The notes under the pieces are model-generated. The model did no database searches. It saw nothing but the letters and a program-made list of their open reading frames with translations, and was not told the origin of the DNA. Below, piece by piece: positions 17,080 to 24,875 of a stretch of 37,953 nucleotides of DNA (within the stretch, counting starts at the first letter, position 1; each line of letters starts with the position of its first letter). The translations under genes and the position numbers were made by a program. Source of the stretch: a virus; the IMG/VR virus record IMGVR_UViG_3300031651_000006, positions 1-37,953 of that record; one strand, written 5' to 3'.

Positions 17080-19237
17080 CTCCTTTTACATTTATAAAAT
17101 TTTTAGGCTTTATAGCCATAATTTTGGCCTTATCTCCTTTAGATATAGGAGTAAATTTCTCATATTTAGTTACCGGGACCAGAGTTCCCCTGCACTCATA
17201 ATGATTGGGTGGTTTTACCCTGGCTAAATCAGGATCGCCCTTTTCAAATACCTGGCCATCCAACCGTTCGCATATCTCGGTAGTCCGATCATCCATAACA
17301 GAGGAATAGGCTACTGCCGGCACAAAATCCCCTACATCCGGATCGTTCATCATGGCCCAGCGCCCCTCATTATAGGCATCGCTAAAATTGGTTCTTACTA
17401 CATTTTCAAGGTGCCAGGGAGTTAATTCTCTCCCGGTTTTTATCTCTATCGCAGTAGTCCCGATATATTCTTTAAAAAATCCATCCAATTGAAACATTAT
17501 CTCTGAGGTAGTAGTCCCGCCTTTAAGACCGTTATATAAGATCGCCCTTGCTTCTTTTAAGACATCATCTCTTATCACTCCAGCAATCCAGAAGGATTTA
17601 TTATTTAAATACTGCAGAGCCTTTTTAGGTGGCAACCCAGGGACTATATCAATAAATTTCATTTTACCCAGTTCGCTGTTTACTTCTTCCCGGCCATATT
17701 GCCATAAATCTCTTAGGTATTCCTGTATTTTATTCTTTAATTCTCCGACATAAGATAATTGTATTTTTTCAATCTGGGAAGCTGAATTAGTTTCAATGAT
17801 CTTCTTTCTTAAGATATCTTTTTTAAGAGCTTCCTTCTGTTTATTTATAATCTTTATAAGTTCTTCTTTAGCTTCTGCTTCCCAATTATTTAAATTTTTA
17901 ATTATCCTGGTAAAATCACATTTTTTTTCATACTGGTTAGTTTGCCTTTTTAACCCGGCTTGATAATCTTCTGCAAAGCCCCCGCCTTTAGGTTTGGGTT
18001 CAGGTAAAATTATCCCTTCTTCTTTGGCTGGGATCTTAAGGAATTCCCGGACCCACTCCTCTTCCGGATTAATCAGGCCACCGTCAACTAACATTTTAGC
18101 AATTTTAGCCTTTGCTTCCTGATCATCTTTTATAAGTGATTCAAATTTAAAATAAGGATATTTAGGATCTGGGAAATTAAAATCTATCAACCGCTTTATG
18201 ATCTGTTCCCGGACTATGGTATCTTCAGTTTCGCCTCCTAAATAATCAAGTATGTAAATAAAGATATCAAAATGAGTTTTAGAAAGAGCCCAACTTCCTT
18301 TTTCCCCGGTATCCATTAAAAGAGTCCCCACCAGTAAAGCCCGGGAAATCATGACATTATTGGTGTCAAAGGCTGATTTATATCCTGCATCGCCTCTTCT
18401 AACAGCCTCTAAAAGTTCAGCTTCTAAACCTTTGGGCATTACTATTGCAGTATCGGTTTGAATGGTTTTTAATATGTCTAAATATTCATCCTGTTTATTC
18501 TTGGGAGTACCGGTTTCATAACGACCTATTACAGTGGGCTGGCCAAACTTTTCTAAAAAGATATTCCAGAATCTTTGTACAATATCATTAGAGAAATAAT
18601 ACCGGTAGGCTGCCCTAAAATCAGACTCACCATATAAGCTGTCCGCATCGTCATCATTGGGATTGTAGGCAAAGAGGATAAATTTATTGACAGGCAAGTG
18701 TGTATTATAACCTTCAATCAAGCCTTTTTCTTCAATATTGCCATGTTCATCACATTTAAACATATAATTTATAGCTTTCCGGACCTTGATATTATCAATC
18801 CCGATCATCCCTTTAAATTCTCCACTGGGAAGGACCTTATAATTAATTTCAGCCACTGAAAAACCGTCACGCATAGCATTCCAAATTTTGAGCAGGGTAT
18901 TATTTACATTACCCTTCATTTCAGAAAAACAATGCTTAATAAATTCAGCCTGTTTTACTGCATCTGGATCGTCCTCATTTTCCGGCCTGATATCCCAAGG
19001 AGTAGATAATCGAGCATGCTTCTTTAACATAAATACAGCCTTAACCTGGCCATCTCTTCGTTGCATTTTCCTATATATTTCCAATCCTTTTTTTTCTACC
19101 AGGTCATCAGGATTGTAGATAGGAAGATCACCAATTCCCCAAATATCATTTTTAGAGCGGGATATTTCACCCATATCCGGTTTAGCTAATTTCTTTATGT
19201 TATCTTTAATATTTTGAAATATATTTTTAAAATCCAT
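17048..19237 (-). CDS. Portal protein (Mu gp29-like, DUF935) fused to Mu F-like head protein
   Basis: The 729-residue protein starts MDFKNIFQNIKDNIKKLAKP with AAAGGAGA upstream. Residues ~35-440 match Mu gp29/DUF935 portals (EIYRKMQRRDGQVKAVFML, NAMRDGFSVAEINYK, YYFSNDIVQRFWNIFLEKFG, VMPKGLEAELLE). The C-terminal ~130 residues match Mu gpF-like minor head protein: VRTNFSDAYNEGRW, YSSVMDDRTTEICERLDGQVF, PPNHYECRGTLVPV. In Mu these are separate genes; fusion occurs in some phages. Promoter and attenuator element R2 lie immediately upstream, so this is the first gene of the head-tail unit. Confidence 0.92.
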   Translation of the reverse strand: MDFKNIFQNIKDNIKKLAKPDMGEISRSKNDIWGIGDLPIYNPDDLVEKKGLEIYRKMQRRDGQVKAVFMLKKHARLSTPWDIRPENEDDPDAVKQAEFIKHCFSEMKGNVNNTLLKIWNAMRDGFSVAEINYKVLPSGEFKGMIGIDNIKVRKAINYMFKCDEHGNIEEKGLIEGYNTHLPVNKFILFAYNPNDDDADSLYGESDFRAAYRYYFSNDIVQRFWNIFLEKFGQPTVIGRYETGTPKNKQDEYLDILKTIQTDTAIVMPKGLEAELLEAVRRGDAGYKSAFDTNNVMISRALLVGTLLMDTGEKGSWALSKTHFDIFIYILDYLGGETEDTIVREQIIKRLIDFNFPDPKYPYFKFESLIKDDQEAKAKIAKMLVDGGLINPEEEWVREFLKIPAKEEGIILPEPKPKGGGFAEDYQAGLKRQTNQYEKKCDFTRIIKNLNNWEAEAKEELIKIINKQKEALKKDILRKKIIETNSASQIEKIQLSYVGELKNKIQEYLRDLWQYGREEVNSELGKMKFIDIVPGLPPKKALQYLNNKSFWIAGVIRDDVLKEARAILYNGLKGGTTTSEIMFQLDGFFKEYIGTTAIEIKTGRELTPWHLENVVRTNFSDAYNEGRWAMMNDPDVGDFVPAVAYSSVMDDRTTEICERLDGQVFEKGDPDLARVKPPNHYECRGTLVPVTKYEKFTPISKGDKAKIMAIKPKNFINVKGVELYALQVSE

Positions 19238-19254
19238 ATATCTCCTTTAGAAAT

Positions 19255-19319
19255 AAAAAAAAGAGAGCCAGTAAGAAGCTTTTAGGTTTCTCAAAACTGG
19301 CTCTCTAAAGTGGAGCTCT
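19255..19319 (-). promoter_or_regulatory. Leader attenuator element R2
   Basis: On the minus strand this reads AGAGCTCCACTTTAGAGAGC, then the outer stem GAGAGCCAGT/ACTGGCTCTC, an inner region with GAGAAACC/GCTTCTT, and eight T. The first 20 bases are identical to R1. The T-run ends 18 nt before the portal start codon, leaving room only for the ribosome binding site, so transcripts for the portal unit must cross the hairpin. Confidence 0.85.
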
Positions 19320-19342
19320 ATAAACAATATTTATTTTTTTTC

Positions 19343-19371
19343 AGAATAGCACAAAATTATTTATTAGTCAA
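19343..19371 (-). promoter_or_regulatory. Promoter of the portal unit
   Basis: TTGACT (19366-19371) and TATTCT (19343-19348) are spaced by 17 nt, with TGC just before the -10 (extended -10). This gives a good sigma70-like promoter in the gap after the terminase gene, 23 nt before the AGAGCTCCA box of R2. The position of the promoter upstream of a terminator-like hairpin matches R3. Confidence 0.7.
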
Positions 19372-19410
19372 ATCATTTTACTTTACATAACGCTAATTAT
19401 AGGCTAACAA

Positions 19411-20745
19411 TTACCAATCCTGGTTAGAAGTCGCCCTTTTCCCTGCACTTCTTCCTTCAATTATAAAACTATCCTCTAACATGTCAGGCATTAACTCATA
19501 CACCAGCCAAACTAAAGCATCGAGACGATCTGGGGATTTATCCCCTGGCACCCACTCACAAAGTTGATCTTCTAAATCCGGGAAGTTCCCCACGTGGTGG
19601 ATTTTATTTTGTTCATATAAGGCACTAACTGGTTCAGCTCTCACATATTTACCCCGGGAAGCCCTGACGCTCTTATATGAGATATTTGCTTCAATGGACC
19701 TTATAACATATTCAACCATATCACCGCCATTATTTACTTCTCCTACTATTCGATCCGCCAAAAGTTTATGATAAGCGGTTACCGCGGCATTGCCCCATTT
19801 ATCCGGACTTCCCTTTATGGTGGCATCTTCTAAAATCCATACGTGCCTGTCCTCACTTAAACCGCCTCCAATTATCCCGGTTTCAGAGGACATAATATTG
19901 TCAGTAGCCTCTGGATCGATGGCAATTGCAATCCTGATTAATTTAGGCGCTTTATTTCTACGATTATTTTCAATAATCTTCCTGGTCCATAAAGCATTAG
20001 GGTTATCCTCTAAGATCTGTCCATGAATCTCTTGCCTCCCCAATCTTGTACCTTCATATTTTTTAATTACATAATCAAAATATCTTTGAGGTAGATTATC
20101 CTTATTCTCGTAAGTACTGCCAGTAATATCTATAGTATCGGGGTCATCTTTCAATTCTTTAATTATTGGAATAGGTCTGGGAGTAGTGGTAACTAAAATT
20201 CTTATATCCTCTCTATTTCTCAACCCAAATTGAAGATTATTCCATACCGCTTGAGGATGCTTGAATTTGGCCAGTTCATCTATCCAGGCAATATCATGAC
20301 TTGGCCCCCTTACCTGGTCTGGCTCATCCCCTGAATAAATAGTCCCCACACAACCATTAGGCCAGGTTACTCTTCTTTTGGAAGATTCATATGTGGGCAT
20401 AAAATCAGGTCTTGAAACTTTTAGTATTGAAGCAGGCCCCAACTCTACCATTATATCTCTGGCGTCTGCTTTAGTTTCTCCAATTAAAGCTATATGTTCA
20501 GCTCCCTTTTTAGCCTGACTTATAACATATTCTGAACCTGTCCGGGTCTTTCCCCAGCCCCTTCCGGTTCTGATCAGCCAGGTCAACCAGTCTCCGAGTG
20601 GCGGTAATTGTTTCGGCCTAGCCCAGACTTCCCAATCATATAAGATATCTTCGGCTTCTTCTTCGGTCAGGCTATTTAGTAATTTGTCTCTTTGCTCTTT
20701 TGGCAATAAGGCTATCGATTCTTTCAATGAGTTTCTTTTTGGCAT
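19411..20745 (-). CDS. terL: Terminase large subunit
   Basis: The 444-residue protein is the DNA-packaging motor. The ATPase half shows the Walker A-like GRGWGKTRT (61-69), Walker B IAWIDE (152-157) and the coupling motif TTTPR (186-190). The nuclease half shows the acidic residues Asp277 in IAIDPEAT and Asp409 in DRLDALVW, as in RNase H-like terminase nucleases. It overlaps the small subunit gene by 74 nt. It ends in a 173-bp gap that holds the next promoter and R2. Confidence 0.95.
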   Translation of the reverse strand: MPKRNSLKESIALLPKEQRDKLLNSLTEEEAEDILYDWEVWARPKQLPPLGDWLTWLIRTGRGWGKTRTGSEYVISQAKKGAEHIALIGETKADARDIMVELGPASILKVSRPDFMPTYESSKRRVTWPNGCVGTIYSGDEPDQVRGPSHDIAWIDELAKFKHPQAVWNNLQFGLRNREDIRILVTTTPRPIPIIKELKDDPDTIDITGSTYENKDNLPQRYFDYVIKKYEGTRLGRQEIHGQILEDNPNALWTRKIIENNRRNKAPKLIRIAIAIDPEATDNIMSSETGIIGGGLSEDRHVWILEDATIKGSPDKWGNAAVTAYHKLLADRIVGEVNNGGDMVEYVIRSIEANISYKSVRASRGKYVRAEPVSALYEQNKIHHVGNFPDLEDQLCEWVPGDKSPDRLDALVWLVYELMPDMLEDSFIIEGRSAGKRATSNQDW

Positions 20746-21157
20746 CGATAATCTTTAATTCTCCTTCGACTTTTATATTATGTTTTTCAGAGGGATATAT
20801 CCCCATCAACTTAGCTTCCTCTTTGGTTATTTCAAATACTAATCCTAAATCAGCGATATCAACCGTCTTTTTATTATCTCCTCTTCCTATGATAACTTTT
20901 TTATTATAGGCTTTATCTTTTAAATCCCTCAATTGAGATATATGATAGCCCATTCCCGCCCTTTTCAAATTCTTAAAATATTTTTGCCATTCTTTTTTTG
21001 CTGAATTAATATAATTATAGGCTTGCCGCTTTTCCAGACCCCAGTTTTTTGCAATGAATTGCAATATAAAACTCATCGGTTTTCTTCTTAATAATAAGCT
21101 AACCTGATATATCCTTTTTTGTTTTTCTACTTTGTCTATTTCAGTCCTTTTATTCAT
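20672..21157 (-). CDS. terS: Terminase small subunit
   Basis: This 161-residue, mostly helical protein begins MNKRTEIDKVEKQKRIYQVS. It has a putative DNA-binding helix-turn-helix at about 28-55 (FIAKNWGLEKRQAYNYINSA) and a basic C-terminus (KKKLIERIDSLIAKRAKR). Adjacency to terL and overlap of its 3' end with terL identify it as the small subunit, which recognises the packaging site. It is the first gene after promoter-attenuator R3, with TTGGAGA as ribosome binding site. Confidence 0.8.
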   Translation of the reverse strand: MNKRTEIDKVEKQKRIYQVSLLLRRKPMSFILQFIAKNWGLEKRQAYNYINSAKKEWQKYFKNLKRAGMGYHISQLRDLKDKAYNKKVIIGRGDNKKTVDIADLGLVFEITKEEAKLMGIYPSEKHNIKVEGELKIIDAKKKLIERIDSLIAKRAKRQITK

Positions 21158-21181
21158 TTATCTCCAATTATCTTTTGAAAT

Positions 21182-21249
21182 AAAAAAAGAGCTACCATTC
21201 AAAGAAGGTTTTAAACTTCTTAAAAAATGGCTCTCTTATTTGGAGCTCT
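21182..21249 (-). promoter_or_regulatory. Leader attenuator element R3
   Basis: On the minus strand it reads AGAGCTCCAAATAAGAGAGC, then the outer stem GAGAGCCATT / AATGGTAGCTC, an inner stem AAGAAG/CTTCTT with a TTTAAAAC loop, and seven T. It has the same architecture as R1 and R2, but sequence changes in the stem are partly compensated. The T-run ends 24 nt before the terS start. Confidence 0.85.
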
Positions 21250-21265
21250 ACAATATTCTATTTTA

Positions 21266-21294
21266 ATTATATCACTTGGATTTAATTACTTCAA
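21266..21294 (-). promoter_or_regulatory. Strong promoter of the packaging unit
   Basis: TTGAAG (21289-21294), a 17-nt spacer and a perfect TATAAT (21266-21271) with TGA just upstream (extended -10). It is 16 nt before the AGAGCTCCA box of R3, so transcription should begin a few bases before the leader element. This is the best promoter I see in the window. Confidence 0.8.
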
Positions 21295-21346
21295 ATATCT
21301 AATATAAGTTAAATAGGAATCAAAATATAATAATTAATTTTCAGTT

Positions 21347-21553
21347 TCACTCCTTTAATCTCACAATTATTTTATCCGGATTGTGATAATCGACTATATT
21401 TATCGCACCGCAACGGTCTTTCGAGCATCTAATCTCTATCTCGGGGCCCCCTTCCTGATGATCTTTACTGATAGAAAAGAAGAGAGGCCTGCCGCATACT
21501 ACACATCTTATTTTTATCCTTTTCATTTTATATCGCTTGCCCCTTTTAGTCAA
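21347..21553 (-). CDS. Com-like zinc-ribbon protein
   Basis: A short protein, 68 residues from a TTG start with GGGAG upstream, or 60 if it starts at the internal ATG (MKRIKIRCVVCGRPLF). Two Cys pairs, RCVVCGR and RCSKDRCG, form a zinc ribbon followed by INIVDYHNPD. This resembles Mu Com-type regulators and small phage zinc-finger proteins. Com of Mu is an RNA-binding translational activator of mom. It lies between the nuclease gene and promoter-R3, which makes it one candidate for regulating the leader elements, though that is speculation. Confidence 0.65.
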   Translation of the reverse strand: MTKRGKRYKMKRIKIRCVVCGRPLFFSISKDHQEGGPEIEIRCSKDRCGAINIVDYHNPDKIIVRLKE

Positions 21554-21554
21554 T

Positions 21555-21995
21555 TTACTCCCACCCAGGAATCAACTTGCTATATTTCTCCATTTCTTTA
21601 TAGCTTAGTATTTCCTCAAAATCTATTCCCAGATTATCACATAAAAATTCAATCATTTCTCCATTAGCTTTATCCCTTGCGTATTTATCCGGTATTATAA
21701 ACTTCAACCTGGCAAATTCTTCCGGATAATATTTTTTAAACCGACTTAATTTGGTTTTATCCACTGACCTAAACCAGCCTTTAACCTCATATAAATAATA
21801 GTAATCCTCGTAATATAATATAAAATCCGGTTTATAATATCTCTGTCCTCTTTTTATTTTATTAAAGCAATACTCGAAGGGTTCATATTTCCAATTGCAT
21901 TTCCTTAGATTAAAATATCTGGCCACATTCGCTTCGAATTTTGACCTGAAATATTGTTTTAGATCTTTCCGGTAACCGCCTTTAGCTACTTCCAT
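21555..21995 (-). CDS. PD-(D/E)XK nuclease (DUF1064-like)
   Basis: The 146-residue protein shows the core of a restriction-like nuclease. FRSKFEANVARYFNLRK gives the helix with a conserved Glu. YYKPDFILYYED then YLYEVKGWF supplies the PD...ExK catalytic residues. Similar DUF1064-type proteins in phages are thought to resolve or trim DNA branches. It sits between the HNH copy 2 and the zinc-ribbon gene, at the end of the early/middle region. Confidence 0.8.
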   Translation of the reverse strand: MEVAKGGYRKDLKQYFRSKFEANVARYFNLRKCNWKYEPFEYCFNKIKRGQRYYKPDFILYYEDYYYLYEVKGWFRSVDKTKLSRFKKYYPEEFARLKFIIPDKYARDKANGEMIEFLCDNLGIDFEEILSYKEMEKYSKLIPGWE

Positions 21996-22008
21996 TTAAT
22001 TATTCCCC

Positions 22009-22596
22009 TTACATCTTGCCTAATATTTTTAATGCAGGTTGAAAAGATTTCTCTAATTTGTTACCCTTAATTCTATTTTCTTCTTCAGTTAATAGTCTTA
22101 AATTAGTTAACGCCCAGCAACGTTTAAAATCTGGATTGTTAGACGTATTATAATTAAATGCTGATATAGGAATAATATGGTCGATGTGTAACTTTCCATC
22201 TAAAAAATCTTGCCATACATAACCCCGAGGCAATGTATATTTTAACCGTTTTATTAAATCAACTTTTGTATATCCAACGAGAGTTTCCCATTTTCTATAA
22301 TTTTTCTTACCTTTTAAAGACCTGCGTATCTTACTGCTTATTTTGTTGTTAATATTAAGTTTTAAATCTGTTTTACGTTTCATATTTACATATTGCCTTC
22401 TTTGTTCAGAATTATTTTGACGATATTGTTTTCTTCGTTCTGATATCTTTTCACAATTATTTTTCTTATATTTTTTTTGTTGCTTTAATATTTTTTCGCA
22501 ATTATCTTTATAATACTTCTTCTGTTTTTTTAATATTCTTTCACGATTTTTAATATACCAATTCCTATCTCGTTCTTTTTCTTTGTCATTTTTCAT
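22009..22596 (-). CDS. HNH homing-type endonuclease (copy 2)
   Basis: The 195-residue protein has a shorter repeat region (NCEKILKQQKKYKKN-type units) and a C-terminal HNH domain with LHIDHIIPISAFNYN and WALTNLRLLTEEENR. The catalytic His-Asp-His and the later Asn match copies 1 and 3. It starts at an ATG after a GGGGGGGGTG-containing site, 20 nt downstream of a small membrane gene. It probably inserted between two early genes. Confidence 0.88.
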   Translation of the reverse strand: MKNDKEKERDRNWYIKNRERILKKQKKYYKDNCEKILKQQKKYKKNNCEKISERRKQYRQNNSEQRRQYVNMKRKTDLKLNINNKISSKIRRSLKGKKNYRKWETLVGYTKVDLIKRLKYTLPRGYVWQDFLDGKLHIDHIIPISAFNYNTSNNPDFKRCWALTNLRLLTEEENRIKGNKLEKSFQPALKILGKM

Positions 22597-22616
22597 TCAA
22601 TCACACCCCCCCCATC

Positions 22617-22796
22617 CTAAAACGTTTTTAGCCATATATGTATTTGATACAGGGTAAATATTTTAACCCACATCCAAACAATTGCACCTATGCTGGCAAT
22701 AACAACTATTAACCAACCCCACTCATTAACTTTTTCTGCTTTTTTAACCGGGCTGCTAAATCCTTTAATCTGCTGGTTAGACCATCTTAATCTCAC
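22617..22796 (-). CDS. Small membrane protein
   Basis: A 59-residue ORF starting GTG (22794-22796), overlapping the upstream stop by 2 nt with AAGGTG as ribosome binding site. One transmembrane segment spans about 26-48 (EWGWLIVVIASIGAIVWMW). The N-terminus is basic, so it is likely N-in. Function unknown; location in an early operon of small genes suggests a host-modulating role. Confidence 0.6.
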   Translation of the reverse strand: MRLRWSNQQIKGFSSPVKKAEKVNEWGWLIVVIASIGAIVWMWVKIFTLYQIHIWLKTF

Positions 22797-23059
22797 TTAA
22801 TCACCTTCTCTTTTGGCTTCGGTAAGTATTTTTGCTCAAAATCATTCATTATTTTTTCTACATATCCATCATAACTATGATGTCTCTTACATTTTTCCCA
22901 CATCAGCCGACACTTCTTGCCTTGTTGGAGTTGTGTTTCTATAATACGTATAGCTTCGTTTAATTTTGCTATATATTTATCAATTTCTCTATGAGGTAAT
23001 CTTTCAATCCATATATAATCTTGTTTCTTTAAAAATTCTATCGCTTCTTTCATATTCAT
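22793..23059 (-). CDS. Hypothetical helical protein
   Basis: An 88-residue protein starting MNMKEAIEFLKKQD with GGAGGG upstream. The sequence is helical and basic with Cys residues (KKCRLMWEKCKRHHSYDGY) that might bind metal. It is coupled to neighbours on both sides. No family recognised. Confidence 0.65.
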   Translation of the reverse strand: MNMKEAIEFLKKQDYIWIERLPHREIDKYIAKLNEAIRIIETQLQQGKKCRLMWEKCKRHHSYDGYVEKIMNDFEQKYLPKPKEKVIK

Positions 23060-23259
23060 TTAATCAGTCCCTCCATACTTTTTATCTTTAATTCTTCTTC
23101 TTGTTTCTTTTTTTCGGCTCTTCTAATATTCTCTTGGAGATAAAATTTATTAGTTCCCTTGCGGGTTTTCGCTTCATAATTTTGCTGCTTTCTATTTTTC
23201 TTTTCTCTTCGTCTGGCCTTGAGCCATTTTTTCTTTTTTAGGGTGTTTAATTTTTTCAT
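23056..23259 (-). CDS. Small highly basic protein
   Basis: A 67-residue protein of which nearly half is Lys or Arg (KKKKWLKARRREKKNRKQQ). It probably binds nucleic acid, or ribosomes. It overlaps the next gene start by 4 nt. Basic phage proteins of this type can be RNA-binding antiterminators like lambda N, but no specific motif supports this here. Confidence 0.55.
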   Translation of the reverse strand: MKKLNTLKKKKWLKARRREKKNRKQQNYEAKTRKGTNKFYLQENIRRAEKKKQEEELKIKSMEGLIK

Positions 23260-23529
23260 TTAATCATCTCCAATAAACCCAGAAATACGATATCCTTTTT
23301 GCCCCTTTTTGTGAGAATAAATAAGATCGCTTATTTTCTTATATTGATTTGGATTTATACGTTGCAGTCTTTCCCTCATATCCCGCCAAACGGTAGTTAT
23401 AGATACTTTAAATTTTATAGCAGTAGTTTTTAAGATTTCATTATTCCGGAGCATAAACTCAGACTCATCAAATACCCTTTCCACGATAGTTTTAGAAAAA
23501 TTGGATTTAATATTAACTTTGGGTTTCAC
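23260..23529 (-). CDS. SpoIIID-like DNA-binding protein
   Basis: This 89-residue protein has the pattern of the sporulation regulator SpoIIID: VERVFDESEFMLRNNEILKT, then a helix-turn-helix TAIKFKVSITTVWRDMRERL, then RINPNQYKKISDLIYSHK and a final RISG. SpoIIID is a sigmaE/sigmaK-stage transcription factor in spore-forming Firmicutes. In this phage it could redirect host transcription or control phage promoters. The match is from visible motif order; the core HTH is at about residues 34-54. Confidence 0.75.
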   Translation of the reverse strand: MKPKVNIKSNFSKTIVERVFDESEFMLRNNEILKTTAIKFKVSITTVWRDMRERLQRINPNQYKKISDLIYSHKKGQKGYRISGFIGDD

Positions 23530-23532
23530 AAT

Positions 23533-23787
23533 TTATTTCTCCTTCTTTTTTAATTTTGGATCATTTAAGATAATTTTGATATTATTTACCCCGCCAGTTT
23601 CATTAATCTCGTGATGTTCTGGATACCATAAATCTATATATCTTCTCTCAATTTCAGATATTCGCTTTTCAAAATCTTCTAAAATTGGAATAATATAATT
23701 ATTTGTGAAATTCTGCAAACCTAATCCCTCAAAAAAATTATCTTCATTATGTTCTTTTAATTCTTCTAAATTTTTACTCATTTGCAA
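23533..23787 (-). CDS. Hypothetical helical protein
   Basis: An 84-residue acidic, helical protein (MQMSKNLEELKEHNEDNFFE) ending in a basic tail (NDPKLKKKEK). It overlaps the upstream HTH gene end by 14 nt. The start may be the second Met. It has no domain I can name. Confidence 0.55.
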   Translation of the reverse strand: MQMSKNLEELKEHNEDNFFEGLGLQNFTNNYIIPILEDFEKRISEIERRYIDLWYPEHHEINETGGVNNIKIILNDPKLKKKEK

Positions 23788-24133
23788 TTGCCCTCGACTT
23801 TTTTAATATATTTTGGACCAAAAACTTATCCTTCCCAGTTTCGACCGTATCAAAAAATTTTATATGCTGATTGTTTATCCTTGTATTCTCCTTCATTTTG
23901 GCTAGTAATTCAGGGCTGAATTCTCTCTTGGTTTTATTTTCTTTATGTTTTTTCCTACGATAATATGCTCTCCGTTTAACTTGTATTCCCCATTTTTTTA
24001 ACCGCCGACAGATAGTAGTTTCCACCACTCCATATTCTCTAGCTATATTTAATATCCCAACGTTATCTTTATACATTTTAATTATTCTTTCCTTTTCGGC
24101 CTCAAATCCTAGATTAGTAAGATATTTACTCAT
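23774..24133 (-). CDS. Helix-turn-helix protein
   Basis: A 119-residue protein. Residues ~14-50 (KERIIKMYKDNVGILNIARE and then VVETTICRRLKKWGI) form a resolvase- or sigma-type helix-turn-helix. A Lys/Arg-rich tail follows (RRAYYRRKKHKENKTK). It is coupled to the DnaD-like gene (8-nt overlap). It likely binds DNA, perhaps at the origin or early promoters. Confidence 0.7.
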   Translation of the reverse strand: MSKYLTNLGFEAEKERIIKMYKDNVGILNIAREYGVVETTICRRLKKWGIQVKRRAYYRRKKHKENKTKREFSPELLAKMKENTRINNQHIKFFDTVETGKDKFLVQNILKKSRAIANE

Positions 24134-24683
24134 TGGCTTTCATCTCCTTTTTTTTATCTTTCGTAATATCTAAAAAAAGATTTTTACTTTTAGTAATATT
24201 CTCTTTATTTTTTTTAATTTCAGTTTTGCTTAATTTCTTTATCATTCTTAAATCATTCTTAATACATTCTTGTTTGTGTTGCCCTGTTCTACCTCTGTTC
24301 GGCTTCTGTTCTAGCGCCTGTTCTACCTTCTGTTCTACCCCATTACTCTCTTTAGATTGATAAAGTTCATATTTTACAATAGTTATAACGATAAATCTGT
24401 TAGTACTTCTGATAGTACACATTTCGTCTTTTTCGAGAGCTTTTAGATAAGATGATGTCCTTTTGTATGTCCAGCCAAAAATCTTTTGGAGTTTTAATTT
24501 TGAAGTTAGAAATTGCCCTCTCTTTATCTCTATATATTCATTCCTAAAATTAACTACTCCAGATTTATGGTTAGCTTGGCTATAAAGATAACACCAGGCA
24601 AAACCATCACACCAGGGTTTTCTCTCTGATATCCAATGCCCAAACTGCGCCCTATACAATTTTACCCAGCCTTTATTCTTCAT
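24126..24683 (-). CDS. DnaD-like replication initiation protein
   Basis: The 185-residue protein begins MKNKGWVKLYRAQFGHWISE. The N-terminal domain has the winged-helix signature of phage replication proteins, with GQFLTSKLKLQKIFGWTYKR then SSYLKALEKDEMCTI and ITIVKYELYQ. The C-terminal ~70 residues are Lys-rich, disordered-looking linker. Phage proteins of this kind start replication by loading helicase loader/helicase. No separate helicase is seen here, so the phage may use the host's. Confidence 0.75.
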   Translation of the reverse strand: MKNKGWVKLYRAQFGHWISERKPWCDGFAWCYLYSQANHKSGVVNFRNEYIEIKRGQFLTSKLKLQKIFGWTYKRTSSYLKALEKDEMCTIRSTNRFIVITIVKYELYQSKESNGVEQKVEQALEQKPNRGRTGQHKQECIKNDLRMIKKLSKTEIKKNKENITKSKNLFLDITKDKKKEMKANE

Positions 24684-24704
24684 TTAAAATACTCCTAAAA
24701 TAAT

Positions 24705-24875
24705 TTATCTTAATTTTATAGCTAACTTAACATATAAATCGTTTAAATTTATTTTATCCAATTTTCTTCGTTCCCCTGGTGTAGTCATAAAGATATTATT
24801 CTCAATAGAATCACTTGTTAAATAGACACAAGTCATTATTGCTCTTATCTCTTTTTTAGTTAGATTTATTTTCAT
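24705..24875 (-). CDS. Small hypothetical protein
   Basis: A 56-residue ORF starting ATG directly after the TAG of the preceding gene (MKINLTKKEIRAIMTCVYLT). It is helical with a KINLNDLYVKLAIKL end and no motif. It is followed by GGAGT and the DnaD-like gene. Coding is supported by position and coupling. Confidence 0.6.
   Translation of the reverse strand: MKINLTKKEIRAIMTCVYLTSDSIENNIFMTTPGERRKLDKINLNDLYVKLAIKLR

Noticed and set aside
3187-21249. CRISPR-like reading of the three similar hairpins
   Set aside because: The copies are kilobases apart, differ in sequence, and have no spacers. They fit leader or terminator elements.
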